A stretch of 64,000 nt of DNA from Nocardia sp. NBC_01329 (GCF_035956715.1 NZ_CP108381.1:3938001-4002000), one strand, 5' to 3'. Positions 24,216-32,612 are shown, counted from the first letter of the stretch. The notes: a model not told the origin generated them from the letters alone. Translations and numbers: made by a program.

Positions 24216-25754
24216 TTAATCGTCGCGGGTTGTCGACGGTTGCCAGCTAGCGGGTGACCGAAGCCGTGGGCCGGAGGCGTAGCGGGACCAGTCGGTCGAG
24301 GCGTGGGCAGCGGCCCGGGTAGTTGTCTTGTGGTGGTAGCCGAGGGCGTCGGCGACGACTGGTGCGGGTAGTTCGAGGACATGCTGGTGCAGTGCGCCGA
24401 CGCGGCCAGCGGTGCTGGGAATGCCGAGGGCTTTGATCGATGCCCCGAGTGTTCCGGGGTGCATGGGTTGTCCGGCGCGGCGGCCCGGGAACAACCAGCG
24501 GGCTTCGCGGTTGGTGGCGGTATTCATGTTGGTGCGCTGGTCGATCCAGGACAGCAGCAGCTCGGCGACTGGGCCGGGGACCGGTGACGGTGGGTCACCG
24601 AGCCGCAGTCGAACGGTGCCGCTGTCGACGATCACGTCGTCGAGAGTGAGCCGGACGATGCGGCTGACGGGCTGGGCATAGAGCAGCACGATCGCCGCCG
24701 CGACGCGGGACCTCAGTGGTTGGTCGGGCTCGGTAAGCAGTCGGCCGAGCAGGTCGATCCTCTGCTGTTGTGGCATCGGTGTTGCCGGGCCGATCACGAC
24801 GGTGGGAAGGCGGAATCGGCGGGTGAGCTTGTTGGCGATGCACCAGTGCAGAAACCCGCGGATTGAGGTGCGGGCGTGGACATTGTGTTCGACATGCCAG
24901 GCGTCGATGTCGGCCTGTCCGCAGTCGGCCAGCTCGAGGTCGTGTTCGGCGAGCCAGCCGAGGAACTGTGTCGCCTGGGTGATCTGGGAGCTGAAGCCCC
25001 GCCGGCTGCTGACGGTGAGTGGATTGCGTTCGGCTCGTGCCCGCAGCCGGGGCGCAACGTCCCAGGCGCCGAACCGCTTGATCAAGCGGGCATGCTCCGG
25101 ATCGGTGACGGCGGCCAGATGCCTGATCGTCCAGCGTTCGAACGCGCAGATCTGTTTGTCGACCTGGGGCAGGATGCCGCAGGTCATCAACAGTTCTTCG
25201 AGGTGCGCGGCCGCGCGCCAGGGCGAAAGGGCGTGGAATGCCTCGTGGGTCAACGCGATCTCGCCGCGGCCGAGTTCGGCCAGCAAATCCGCGGGCGCGC
25301 GGTCGCGGCACTTGCGGTGTTTGAGCCAACACAGCCCGGACAGCGGCGAGCTCATTGTCAGCAGCTGCGCGGCGAGCGGGGCGAGTTCGGTTCGGACCCG
25401 GCCGGTGTCGTCACTGAGCAGATCGGCGAGTTCGTCGGCGAAGGTGCACCGCGTGCAGAGGCGTCGACCGTGAAGTTTGCCTTCGTGCCCGCAGCGCGAA
25501 CAGTGGTAGGAGACCGCGAATCCGGCGCAGTCAGCGCAGATCGGTGCGTGATCGACCGGGCGCAGTCCCGGCAGTGGCCGGTTGTCGCCGCAGCCGGGGC
25601 AACGTCCGCAGACTCTCAGCGCCCGGTCGTGGCAGGTGCGGCAGACCTTCCCACCGGGCCAGGTCGCGGCGAAGCAGCCGAACCGGCCGCAGCGAGCGCA
25701 GTGCGCTTTGTGCCAGCGCTCATACTGCTCGGTGGTCCGATAGGACGGGCTCAC
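24216..25754 (-). CDS. Zinc-ribbon tyrosine-recombinase-like protein, active site degenerate
   Basis: This 512-residue protein opens with 14 cysteines in C-x2-C-type pairs between residues 19 and 103 (CARCGRFGC, CRTC, CGRCPGC, CADC, CSRC, CTRC), i.e. several zinc ribbons. A SAM-like core-binding region and a C-terminal catalytic-like domain follow (SRVAAAIVLLYAQPVSRIVRLTLDDV, then APVVADALGYHHKTTTR). The usual H-x2-R reads ALHQ, and the position of the nucleophilic Tyr after TT is Ala. A later WSRYA could supply a tyrosine. It is translationally coupled to the XRE gene by GTGA. Role inferred: partner or DNA-binding subunit of the active recombinase. Confidence 0.7.
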   Translation of the reverse strand: MSPSYRTTEQYERWHKAHCARCGRFGCFAATWPGGKVCRTCHDRALRVCGRCPGCGDNRPLPGLRPVDHAPICADCAGFAVSYHCSRCGHEGKLHGRRLCTRCTFADELADLLSDDTGRVRTELAPLAAQLLTMSSPLSGLCWLKHRKCRDRAPADLLAELGRGEIALTHEAFHALSPWRAAAHLEELLMTCGILPQVDKQICAFERWTIRHLAAVTDPEHARLIKRFGAWDVAPRLRARAERNPLTVSSRRGFSSQITQATQFLGWLAEHDLELADCGQADIDAWHVEHNVHARTSIRGFLHWCIANKLTRRFRLPTVVIGPATPMPQQQRIDLLGRLLTEPDQPLRSRVAAAIVLLYAQPVSRIVRLTLDDVIVDSGTVRLRLGDPPSPVPGPVAELLLSWIDQRTNMNTATNREARWLFPGRRAGQPMHPGTLGASIKALGIPSTAGRVGALHQHVLELPAPVVADALGYHHKTTTRAAAHASTDWSRYASGPRLRSPASWQPSTTRDD

Positions 25755-26089
25755 AGGTCCGGCAGGATCCGGGCGGCGCGTGGCCGAAGCTTGGCGACGT
25801 TGGCCGGGACCGGGCCGGCCAGGTCGTCGGTGGCGGTGCGGCTGACCCCGGCGTTCTCGGCGGAGGTGGCGACCAGGTCGGCCGGGGTGCAGCCGAGAAT
25901 GTCGCAGAGCGCCGAAAGTACTTGCAGGGAAAGCCGTTCCGGTGTTCCCGAGACCAGGCGGTGAACTTGGGAGGCGGACAGGTTGATGCCGCGCTCGTGC
26001 AGCAACGGGGCCAGTTCGGTGGCGTTGAACTTGCCGCGTGTGGCCATCAGCTCACGCAGGCGCCAGGTGTAACCGACGGTTCGTTTCAT
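25751..26089 (-). CDS. Small XRE-family HTH regulator
   Basis: The 112-residue protein carries one Cro/C1 helix-turn-helix: WRLRELMATRGKFNATELAPLLHERGINLSASQVHRLVSG, followed by LQVLSALCDILGCTPADL, the standard XRE helices 1-5. GGAAGGG lies 8 bases before ATG 26089. It is sandwiched between two recombinase genes, 4 bases after the first and overlapping the second. It is likely the switch that controls element expression or excision, perhaps through the tandem palindromes upstream. Confidence 0.85.
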   Translation of the reverse strand: MKRTVGYTWRLRELMATRGKFNATELAPLLHERGINLSASQVHRLVSGTPERLSLQVLSALCDILGCTPADLVATSAENAGVSRTATDDLAGPVPANVAKLRPRAARILPDL

Positions 26090-26093
26090 GCGT

Positions 26094-27128
26094 TCATCCC
26101 TTCCGGGAGTCCAAGGCGGCGGCGATGGTGGCGTCGAGTTGTCGGCGCAGGGTGCGGGTACGGAAATCCGACGACACGCAGGTGTAGATCGAGGTCGTGG
26201 ACGCGTGCTCGTGGCCGACTTGTTCCTGCACGAACCGAGGATCCCAGCCGTCTTCGATCAGATGCGTGACATATGAGCGCCGCAGACTGTGCAGGTCCAG
26301 GCCAGTGTCCAGGCCGAGTGCGTCCCGGTAGGCTCCGAAACGGGAGTTCAGCCGCTGGCAGCCGATCCGCAGTCCGCGCTCGGACGGCCAGGCCGCAGGG
26401 TTGCCGTCGACACCGAACAACGGACGGATCTCGGTGAACCATTCTTCGAGCACTTCGGGGGTCCAGTCCCAGACCGTCAGCACGCCCCGGCGTTTCGGTG
26501 GTGAACCCTTCTTCGCTTTGCCGTAGCGGACCTGGCAGCGACCGAACTGGCCGAACTCGCGTGCGTGTGGGTTGACGCCGAAGTCGGCCGCGTCGAGCAT
26601 CCGGATCTCGTTGCGCCGCAACCCGAACGAGTACGCGGTCTTGAACAAGGTCGCGTCCCGGAACGCGGGCAGCCAGCCCTTGCGGCCGAACGCGCGGATA
26701 CGCGCGACTTGGTTGTCGGCGTGCTCGAAGAACGCGTGCAGCTCGGCTTTGGTGAACGCCCGCTTCTTCGGGTCGGATTCGGTGCCCTGGGCGTGGACCG
26801 CGGTGTTCCACTCGTGCACGATCTGGATCGGGTGGGTGCCGAACCGTTCTTCGCAGGTCTCCGGCCACTCGTAGAGCGGATCGGTGATGAAGTTACAGAA
26901 CGACCGGATCGCCTCGGAGTAGGACCGGATCGTCGACCTCTTCAGATCACGCAGCGACCGCAGGTCACCGAGCCATTCGTCGACCATCGCCGGGGCCCAC
27001 TGCCACGGGAAGGCGTTGACGTAGGCGGTGAACGCCTTCACCGTGTTCTCCCGGCCCTCCACGGTCGTTCTGGCCAGGTTCCGGGCCAGCTGCTGGTTGG
27101 CGAACCCCGCCAGCATCGCCTCGAACAC
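26094..27128 (-). CDS. Tyrosine recombinase / site-specific integrase
   Basis: The 344-residue integrase has a complete catalytic set: Arg in GLRRNE (R171 or R172), Lys at about 204-207 in YGKAKKGS, H280-x2-R283 in LHSLRRSY, H306 in VGHEH and the nucleophile Y315 in TTSIYTCV. An N-terminal core-binding domain (residues 1-115) precedes it. GTG 27128 is used because GGAGG lies 5 bases upstream. It is the first gene of the three-gene unit and should cut and join the element's attachment sites. Confidence 0.9.
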   Translation of the reverse strand: MFEAMLAGFANQQLARNLARTTVEGRENTVKAFTAYVNAFPWQWAPAMVDEWLGDLRSLRDLKRSTIRSYSEAIRSFCNFITDPLYEWPETCEERFGTHPIQIVHEWNTAVHAQGTESDPKKRAFTKAELHAFFEHADNQVARIRAFGRKGWLPAFRDATLFKTAYSFGLRRNEIRMLDAADFGVNPHAREFGQFGRCQVRYGKAKKGSPPKRRGVLTVWDWTPEVLEEWFTEIRPLFGVDGNPAAWPSERGLRIGCQRLNSRFGAYRDALGLDTGLDLHSLRRSYVTHLIEDGWDPRFVQEQVGHEHASTTSIYTCVSSDFRTRTLRRQLDATIAAALDSRKG

Positions 27129-27230
27129 CTACTCCTCCGGACGTAGCAACGACACACCGTCGACGAGGTGCAGCCGCGCACCACCCGGCACCGAACCGCC
27201 GAAACCCGCCAAACCGGTCACCTCCATCGG

Positions 27231-27266
27231 TCGCATCAGATGCGAGAAAGTCGCATCCTATGCGAG
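27231..27266. promoter_or_regulatory. Two tandem 20-bp palindromic sites upstream of the integrase
   Basis: TCGCAT-N3-ATGCGAG occurs twice, at 27231-27246 and 27251-27266. Start-to-start spacing is exactly 20 bases, about two helical turns, and it lies 103-139 bases upstream of the integrase start. Each is a perfect 6-bp inverted repeat. Geometry suggests cooperative binding by a dimeric repressor such as the XRE protein; recombinase arm sites are the alternative. Confidence 0.7.
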
Positions 27267-27436
27267 TCGACGTGGAATCCGCAGGTAGTTGCGCCGACCT
27301 GACCGCTTCGCCTCTACTGGTGGGTCTATCCTCGGCGGTGCAGCCGTGCCGAATCCCGCTGATGGAGGCCGTATTTGCCGCCTCGAACCGGTTGATGCGC
27401 ACACAGTCGCCAGTTCGCAGCCGATGCAATTGGCGG

Positions 27437-27441
27437 CGGAA
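27437..27441 (+). repeat. 5-bp target-site duplication, left copy
   Basis: CGGAA directly abuts the outer end of the left terminal inverted repeat. The same five bases in the same orientation abut the right repeat at 29871-29875, as expected for Tn3-family insertion. Confidence 0.8.
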
Positions 27442-27483
27442 GTAGTAATCGCGCGGAAAACAACGACAATGGCTTGACCAGCG
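27442..27483 (+). repeat. 42-bp terminal inverted repeat, left
   Basis: This begins GTAGTAATCGCGCGG and ends TTGACCAGCG. It matches the reverse complement of 29829-29870 at 41 of 42 positions (one G/A difference). Together with the 5-bp duplication it marks the left end of a Tn3-derived cassette. Confidence 0.9.
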
Positions 27484-27649
27484 AAGATATCCTGTAGCGG
27501 CTCGGGCTGCGGATGGGCTCGGTTGGTCTCGGCTTGGCTTGTCGCGCGTCAGGCTTTGTGGCAGGGCCCGTTTCTTGCGCACGACGCGATCACTGCGATC
27601 GCCCGCGGACCCGCGGATCACCTCGAGGTCCGCCGAGGCTTCGCCGACC

Positions 27650-28220
27650 CCTGATCTGACCCAGGCCTTGGGTGAGGACTACGACGACCTGCTCAGGTTG
27701 GCCGGATCGCTGAAGTTCGGGCATGCCACCGCGTCACTGCTGGTCGGAAAGCTGTCCGCGTCGACCCGCCAGAACGCTCTGGCCGCGGCACTGAAGGCGT
27801 ACGGCGCGATGCGACGGACCATCTACGCAGCCCGTTACCTGTCGGATCCGGACTATCGGCGCAAGATCTCCCGTCAACTCAACAAGGGCGAGTCGATCCA
27901 CGCCCTCAAACGCGACCTCATCTACGCCCACGAAGGAGCGTTCCGGGCCGGCACCTGGAAGCCCGAACCGAACAAGCGTGGTGCCTGACCCTAGCGACGA
28001 ACGCGGTGATCTCCTGGACCACAGGAGATTACGCCTCGCCGTCGAGCAGATTCGCCGCGCGGGACGCCGCATCGACGATGACGTGCTCGCCCACAACAGC
28101 CCGGCGCACAGCGAGAACATCAACTTCTTCGGCGCCATCGAAGTCGACATCGACGCCGAACTCGCCCAGCTCGGCCCAACCGGGTACCGGCCGCCACGTG
28201 TACGCGACGCCCTGTTCTGA
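27650..28220 (+). pseudogene. Tn3-family transposase (TnpA) C-terminal remnant
   Basis: Frame 1 of the remnant reads LKFGHATASLLVGKLSAS and DPDYRRKISRQLNKGESIHA, the C-terminal core of Tn3 TnpA. At about 27950 homology moves to a second frame (AWCLTLATNAVISWTTGDY) and then to a third (VEQIRRAGRRIDDDVLAHNS, then SENINFFGAIEVDIDAEL). At least two frameshifts and the loss of the first roughly 800 residues make it inactive. It starts about 165 bases inside the left inverted repeat. Confidence 0.88.
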
Positions 28221-28329
28221 TCGCTCCAGGGAGGACAGGCGAGTCTCGCTCTCGGCTATGGCTCAGGAGGATGATCGGTCTCATCACGGTCAATGATGAC
28301 CGAGACTCGGTGTCGGCGGCGCCGTCGCA

Positions 28330-29097
28330 TCAGTTGAGTAGGTCCCAGTCGATCAGCTGTTGTTCGTAGCGGGCCAGGCCGGTCAGGATAACCGGCTCAT
28401 CCTGGTAGTCGTGTTTTGCTCGGTCGAGGAATTCCTTGATCTCGTCGCCGTGTTGGCAGCCGTAATCGGTCGGGTACCGCTGCGACGGTTCGGGTGCGGG
28501 AGCCCAGCGCAGCCCGTGAGCTTCGACAAAGTCGTTGACCGCGGCCAGCTGATTGAGAGCAGTGACCAGTTCAGGCAGCCGACCTTCATAGATTTCCGCG
28601 GCTGTCGATGCCGGGCCGAACAGTCGCTCGAATTGGCGATCCACTGGCCGATCCGGTTCGCAGGCAGCATCAGCGATGGCATCCCAGACGGGCTGCGCGA
28701 TCAACGCGAAGACGACCCTGTCGCCGTCCAGCACGGTCGATGCGGAATAGATGCCCTCATCATGGATCTCGTCGGCGATTGCGACGTGCGTGCGCTCGAT
28801 GAGCTGCAACAGGTCCTCGATGTGACTGTCAGAGGTGAGTGAGTCGCCGTCGAATGTGCCGGTCTGGTCTTTGGCGAAGAACCTGCCGTCGCGATACCGG
28901 TCGAAGAAGTAGCGCAGAACAAACTCGGTGTTGAAGTCCTCGTGGACGCCGTCGATGCCGCCGAGTCGGTCGTAGGTGCCTGTGATGCCCAGCGTGATCG
29001 GCAGGTAGTTCTGGCCGATACGTCGTAGCACGACCAGGGTGGCGTCGTCGTGCAGACTGACGCCGGTGATCATGCAACTGCAGTCGTAGAAACCCAT
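28330..29097 (-). CDS. Passenger protein of unknown function (255 aa)
   Basis: I do not recognise a domain. The protein starts MGFYDCSCMITGVSLHDDA with two close cysteines. It continues with a beta-rich segment (TLVVLRRIGQNYLPITLGI) and an acidic, mostly helical remainder with no membrane segments, ending YEQQLIDWDLLN. ATG 29097 was chosen over open frame extending to 29259 because composition becomes protein-like there. It lies inside the Tn3-derived cassette, followed by no terminator I can see and preceded by the second passenger gene 216 bases upstream. A paired operon is likely. Confidence 0.6.
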   Translation of the reverse strand: MGFYDCSCMITGVSLHDDATLVVLRRIGQNYLPITLGITGTYDRLGGIDGVHEDFNTEFVLRYFFDRYRDGRFFAKDQTGTFDGDSLTSDSHIEDLLQLIERTHVAIADEIHDEGIYSASTVLDGDRVVFALIAQPVWDAIADAACEPDRPVDRQFERLFGPASTAAEIYEGRLPELVTALNQLAAVNDFVEAHGLRWAPAPEPSQRYPTDYGCQHGDEIKEFLDRAKHDYQDEPVILTGLARYEQQLIDWDLLN

Positions 29098-29313
29098 CGC
29101 ACCAATACCGTTCCTCTCGACCATGGAAATCCCAGCGGAGCCAACTGGTCGCCGTAGATCGCCCATCTCACGTCTACAGTAAGCACTTCCCGCGCCTGAC
29201 ACTTTGCATCCGCCCTGCCATTCGGCCGGCGCTTTCGGTCGCCCGAAATGGGCCAACACGCTGGTGCGCTTGCGTCCGAGTGGACCGATATGGGTGTCGT
29301 CGTACCCTCACGA

Positions 29314-29736
29314 TCAGTCGTCCCGTGTCGCCAGTTCGAGAGCGTATTGATCAGCCGGATCGATCTCGTCCACCACCTGCTGAGCGGCGGTTTGTTCGCC
29401 TCGCCGACGAAGCAGCCTCACGAGATAGTACAGCGCCGCCTTGTCCCCGCGCTGGGCTCGCTGCCGCAGATCACCATCGCATCCGTTCTCGTACAGGAAC
29501 CGGTCCAGCCTGCGCCGTGCGTGGACGTCGGTCTCAGCCAACGTGGCCAACTCATCGATCCGTCCAGCTTTCGCGAGTAGATCCATGTGCCACAGATGCG
29601 CATTGTGCATGTCGGCGTCAGCGCTGTAGCACTTGGCAGCAGCGCTGACTACGGAGATCGCTGCGCCCCAGTCACACCGAGACTCCGCCGCCCGTACTGC
29701 GTCGTTTATCGCGTTCCAGTCGTGCGAGGTTTTCAC
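29314..29736 (-). CDS. Passenger protein of unknown function (140 aa), helical repeat-like
   Basis: Starting at GTG 29736, the 140-residue protein is entirely helical in appearance (WNAINDAVRAAESRCDWGAAI, then AHLWHMDLLAKAGRIDELATLAE, then AALYYLVRLLRRRGEQTAAQQV). The spacing of paired helices resembles TPR or SEL1-type repeats, which bind other proteins. No catalytic residues are evident. It is on the same strand as the 255-residue passenger gene and inside the same inverted repeats, so the two probably form one functional unit. Confidence 0.6.
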   Translation of the reverse strand: MKTSHDWNAINDAVRAAESRCDWGAAISVVSAAAKCYSADADMHNAHLWHMDLLAKAGRIDELATLAETDVHARRRLDRFLYENGCDGDLRQRAQRGDKAALYYLVRLLRRRGEQTAAQQVVDEIDPADQYALELATRDD

Positions 29737-29828
29737 GATCTCAGCGTGTCATCCGAAGACCTGGCGTACACAGCGGTCCAGTAGCGCGCCCACGGTGCCA
29801 CTTCGCGACACGTCCTAGCCGAAATAAC

Positions 29829-29870
29829 CGCTGGTCAAGTCATTGTCGTTGTTTTCCGCGCGATTACTAC
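29829..29870 (-). repeat. 42-bp terminal inverted repeat, right
   Basis: Reverse complement of the left repeat at 27442-27483 with one mismatch. Its outer end is at 29870, followed immediately by the CGGAA duplication. Confidence 0.9.
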
Positions 29871-29875
29871 CGGAA
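29871..29875 (+). repeat. 5-bp target-site duplication, right copy
   Basis: CGGAA, identical and in direct orientation to 27437-27441. Removing the cassette and one copy rejoins the sequence GGCGG-CGGAA-CCCCTG as the presumed target. Confidence 0.8.
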
Positions 29876-29955
29876 CCCCTGATACCGAGTTGGCTCCGAT
29901 CAGTGCGCATGATCGGCGCTCTCCATATCGACGTAGCGCCACTGTCCACGTCGGC

Positions 29956-30849
29956 TCAGCTGACCGATTCCCAGACGACATCACGATTGCCGGCGCGCAG
30001 AGATTCCACCCGGCGGCGTAGTTCGTGTGCGGCGCGAGGTGTGTCAGCGGCGATTCGGATGTAGGAACCGAGCGAGTGGTACTCGGTGATGTCTCGCAGC
30101 AGTGTCCAGTCTGGCCATTCGAGCAGGTCGTAGCCGTATGCGTGGACGAACGCTGCGCGGTCGGTGTGGGGCGGGTGGAAGTGGTCGGGCAGAGTGCCGA
30201 CCAGGTCGAGTTCGCGTGGGCCGTAGCATGCGTTGTCCCAGTCGATGAGAACCCAGCGGCCGTTGTCCAGCACAACGTTCTCCTGGTGAGCGTCGGCGTG
30301 AACCAGGCCGTGTCCCAACGGGAAGCGGGTCGTCTCGAACGCTGCGATCAGATCGTTGGCTCGGCTGTCGAGCCAGTCGCGGTCCTGACTGTGCAATGCC
30401 GGCTGCGTTCGCGCGGCGTCGACCTCGAGTGCCTCGAGCAGTCGTCGCAAAGGGCGATACTCCGGGATCCCGAACGGTGGCGCAGGTTTTTCGTGGAGAA
30501 GGCGAACCAGGTTCGCGACATCGTCGGCAGCCGACCGGGTAGCCGAGGGCCGGTATGGCCAGAATGTCGCCACCGCGCTGCCGGTCGGCACCGGCTGTTC
30601 ACCGGGCAGCGGGTTCAATGCGATGGGCTCTGCCGCCGTGGATGCCAGCCATCGGGTGACCGCGATGCTCGTGGCGGCACGAGTGCGGCGCAGGGGGGTG
30701 TCGGGGGCAAGGCGGACGATCGCATCGTCGACCCGCCATACGGCGTTCGATCTCCGATGCAGGAGTTGCGCTGTGCTGGGATTCAGCCCATAGGCATGGC
30801 AGGCTCTTTCGAGTTCGAAGCGGCCAGGTAGCGCGCTGTCTTCCGTCAT
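29956..30849 (-). CDS. Aminoglycoside-phosphotransferase-family kinase
   Basis: The 297-residue kinase-like protein has the APH catalytic loop HGLVHADAHQENV (catalytic Asp, metal-binding Asn) and the DFG-equivalent VLIDWDNACYGPRELDLV. An N-terminal nucleotide-binding lobe precedes them (SNAVWRVDDAIVRLAP). Members phosphorylate small molecules such as antibiotics, choline or sugars; the substrate here is unknown. It starts 3 bases after the stop of the XRE gene on the same strand, so the two form an operon in which the regulator may govern the kinase. Confidence 0.85.
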   Translation of the reverse strand: MTEDSALPGRFELERACHAYGLNPSTAQLLHRRSNAVWRVDDAIVRLAPDTPLRRTRAATSIAVTRWLASTAAEPIALNPLPGEQPVPTGSAVATFWPYRPSATRSAADDVANLVRLLHEKPAPPFGIPEYRPLRRLLEALEVDAARTQPALHSQDRDWLDSRANDLIAAFETTRFPLGHGLVHADAHQENVVLDNGRWVLIDWDNACYGPRELDLVGTLPDHFHPPHTDRAAFVHAYGYDLLEWPDWTLLRDITEYHSLGSYIRIAADTPRAAHELRRRVESLRAGNRDVVWESVS

Positions 30850-30852
30850 CGT

Positions 30853-32313
30853 TCACACTGCCGAGGCCGCAGCGATGTCGGCGCGCAGTTCCAGCACTCC
30901 CGAGGCGGATCGATGGCGGGCGGCAACGGTATCCAGGTCTCGTAGACGGGCGTAGCAGCGTTGTGAGGAGAGTGCCGTGACTGCGGTAACGGCATCTTGA
31001 CCGATCCGCACCGCTGAGTCGATGTCGCCGGCTCGAAAATGGGCGACGGCCAAGGTCGGCAGCACCACGGCACGGCTGCGCTCGTGCTCGGCCGGATGCC
31101 CATCGGCTGCAGCCGTCAGTCGGGCAGCGGCGGGCTCGGCGAATTCCGGGTGTGTCAGCGACAGCAAATACAGTGCGTGCCCCTGTTGAGCGGCAATCTC
31201 CGCCTCGGTGACGATCCACGCCCAGGGCGGAATCGTATCTGCGCTCGCAGCCGCGTACCCGGTTTGCGAATCGGCCAGCGCCCTCCGAGTCGGTTCGGGT
31301 TCGCTGAGCGTGGCCCAGCACCACGCGGTCACCGTGTGGATGTACCCGGCGGTGATGTGCGATACCGGGTGACGGCGACCTGTAGAAGTCGCGGCGGCCA
31401 ACCGGCAGAAGGCGAATGCGTCTTTCGGTTGCCGTAGGTGCAGCGCCTGGTGGGCCATATCGAGCAGGATGATGACCATGAGGTCGGTGGAGCGCAGGTT
31501 TCCGTCGGCGCATTGGGCGGTGTGGAGGGCGTAGGTCCACAGTCGACGAGCGGCGTTGTGGTCTTCGATGTCGTAGGCGAGCCAGCCGGCCATACTCGCC
31601 AGTTCAGCGGTGGCGAGCTGAAGCCGAGCCCGGACATTCGGACTGCATACCCCCTCGTCGAGTGCGGCGATCTGATGTAGCTGGCTGAGTGCGGCACTGC
31701 GGCACAACCCACCGCCGTGAGCCAGGTCCCACCGGCGGAAGCCGTCGCTGATGGCTTCGATCGCGTCGATATCGGCGTCGCCGATGCGGGGTCTGGTGAC
31801 GGAATTCAGCCGACCGGGTAGGACGTGGGCCAGCCGTTCGAGTTCCGGATGCAGACGTGACCCGAGGGCGGCGGCGGTTGCCAGGGTGACGAAGTCCCTG
31901 CGGTTCACCCAGTCCATCTCCTCGGAGGCCAGGCTACCGACCGCCGGGTCGGCGTTGTCCACATGGAAGCCGAGCAGTTGCGCGGGAACAGCGAAGACCG
32001 ACGATATACGGGCGGCCAGTTTGGCGCCGGTCAACCGCCGCGCGCCAGCTTCCACCTCGGAGACCCGAGCTTGGCTCAGCCCGACCAGTGCAGCAAGTTG
32101 GGTTTGCGACAGACCGGTGCAGTCGCGGATCGCACCGAATACGGCGCCGAAGTCATGCTCGGACAATGCTGTCCGCATCGCGCGGCTGGTGAAGAAGCCA
32201 ACGGGCAAGGGACGGCGGAAACCCGCCGCTCGCGCACATCTGGCGCACAAGCCTGCGGCAGTCTCGATCGCGACTCCATTCCCGCAGGAGCGGCACTGCT
32301 GTCGTTCTCTCAT
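30853..32313 (-). CDS. XRE-family regulator with zinc knuckle and TPR-like sensor domain
   Basis: The 486-residue protein has an N-terminal cysteine module (CRSCGNG ... CARCARAAG). An XRE helix-turn-helix follows (residues about 60-110: IRDCTGLSQTQLAALVGLSQARVSEVEAG), then a long helical domain resembling TPR arrays up to the C-terminus. This layout is common in actinomycete regulators of accessory genes. It is divergent from the small gene at 32613, with a 299-base spacer holding both promoters, and operonic with the phosphotransferase. Confidence 0.85.
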   Translation of the reverse strand: MRERQQCRSCGNGVAIETAAGLCARCARAAGFRRPLPVGFFTSRAMRTALSEHDFGAVFGAIRDCTGLSQTQLAALVGLSQARVSEVEAGARRLTGAKLAARISSVFAVPAQLLGFHVDNADPAVGSLASEEMDWVNRRDFVTLATAAALGSRLHPELERLAHVLPGRLNSVTRPRIGDADIDAIEAISDGFRRWDLAHGGGLCRSAALSQLHQIAALDEGVCSPNVRARLQLATAELASMAGWLAYDIEDHNAARRLWTYALHTAQCADGNLRSTDLMVIILLDMAHQALHLRQPKDAFAFCRLAAATSTGRRHPVSHITAGYIHTVTAWCWATLSEPEPTRRALADSQTGYAAASADTIPPWAWIVTEAEIAAQQGHALYLLSLTHPEFAEPAAARLTAAADGHPAEHERSRAVVLPTLAVAHFRAGDIDSAVRIGQDAVTAVTALSSQRCYARLRDLDTVAARHRSASGVLELRADIAAASAV

Positions 32314-32612
32314 GAATCGACGCTTTCGACTGGGCCAGGGGTATCTCCCTCACCGTAACGCCCAGTACCGACCATCGGAACGGACGCGACCGGCTCGATG
32401 CGAACGAGCCATCCCCAACGGGGATATCCCGCACGGAGATTGGAGGAGATGCCTATCGCCGCGACGCTGAATGCGGGCATCCGACAGGCTGATATCAGCG
32501 GACGAGCAGAAGCCACTCGGCGACCCCCGATCAGAACTGCGGCGGGGTCCGAGTGAACTCCAGCGTCTGTCGGTCACGGGTGCCTCACATCAACTTCAGG
32601 AGGGGCTACACA

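Larger units (their letters stand above)
24190..27441 (-). mobile_element. Recombinase-XRE-recombinase mobile unit (ends approximate)
   Basis: Three minus-strand genes are packed with a 4-base gap and a GTGA overlap: a complete tyrosine recombinase, a small XRE protein and a zinc-ribbon recombinase-like protein. Two tandem palindromes lie upstream. A degraded copy of the third gene is adjacent. This looks like a self-contained integrating element, but I could not identify flanking attachment duplications, so the borders are set by the genes and the Tn3-derived cassette. Confidence 0.55.
27442..29870. mobile_element. Tn3-derived non-autonomous cassette with two passenger genes
   Basis: The 2,429-bp element is bounded by near-perfect 42-bp inverted repeats and a 5-bp direct duplication (CGGAA). 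Inside are a broken C-terminal remnant of a Tn3-family transposase and two intact minus-strand genes of unknown function. Without an intact transposase or a visible resolvase it must depend on a transposase supplied in trans. Such structures are known as mobile insertion cassettes or TIME-like elements. The crisp duplication implies a clean transposition event into DNA upstream of the integrase unit. Confidence 0.85.
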
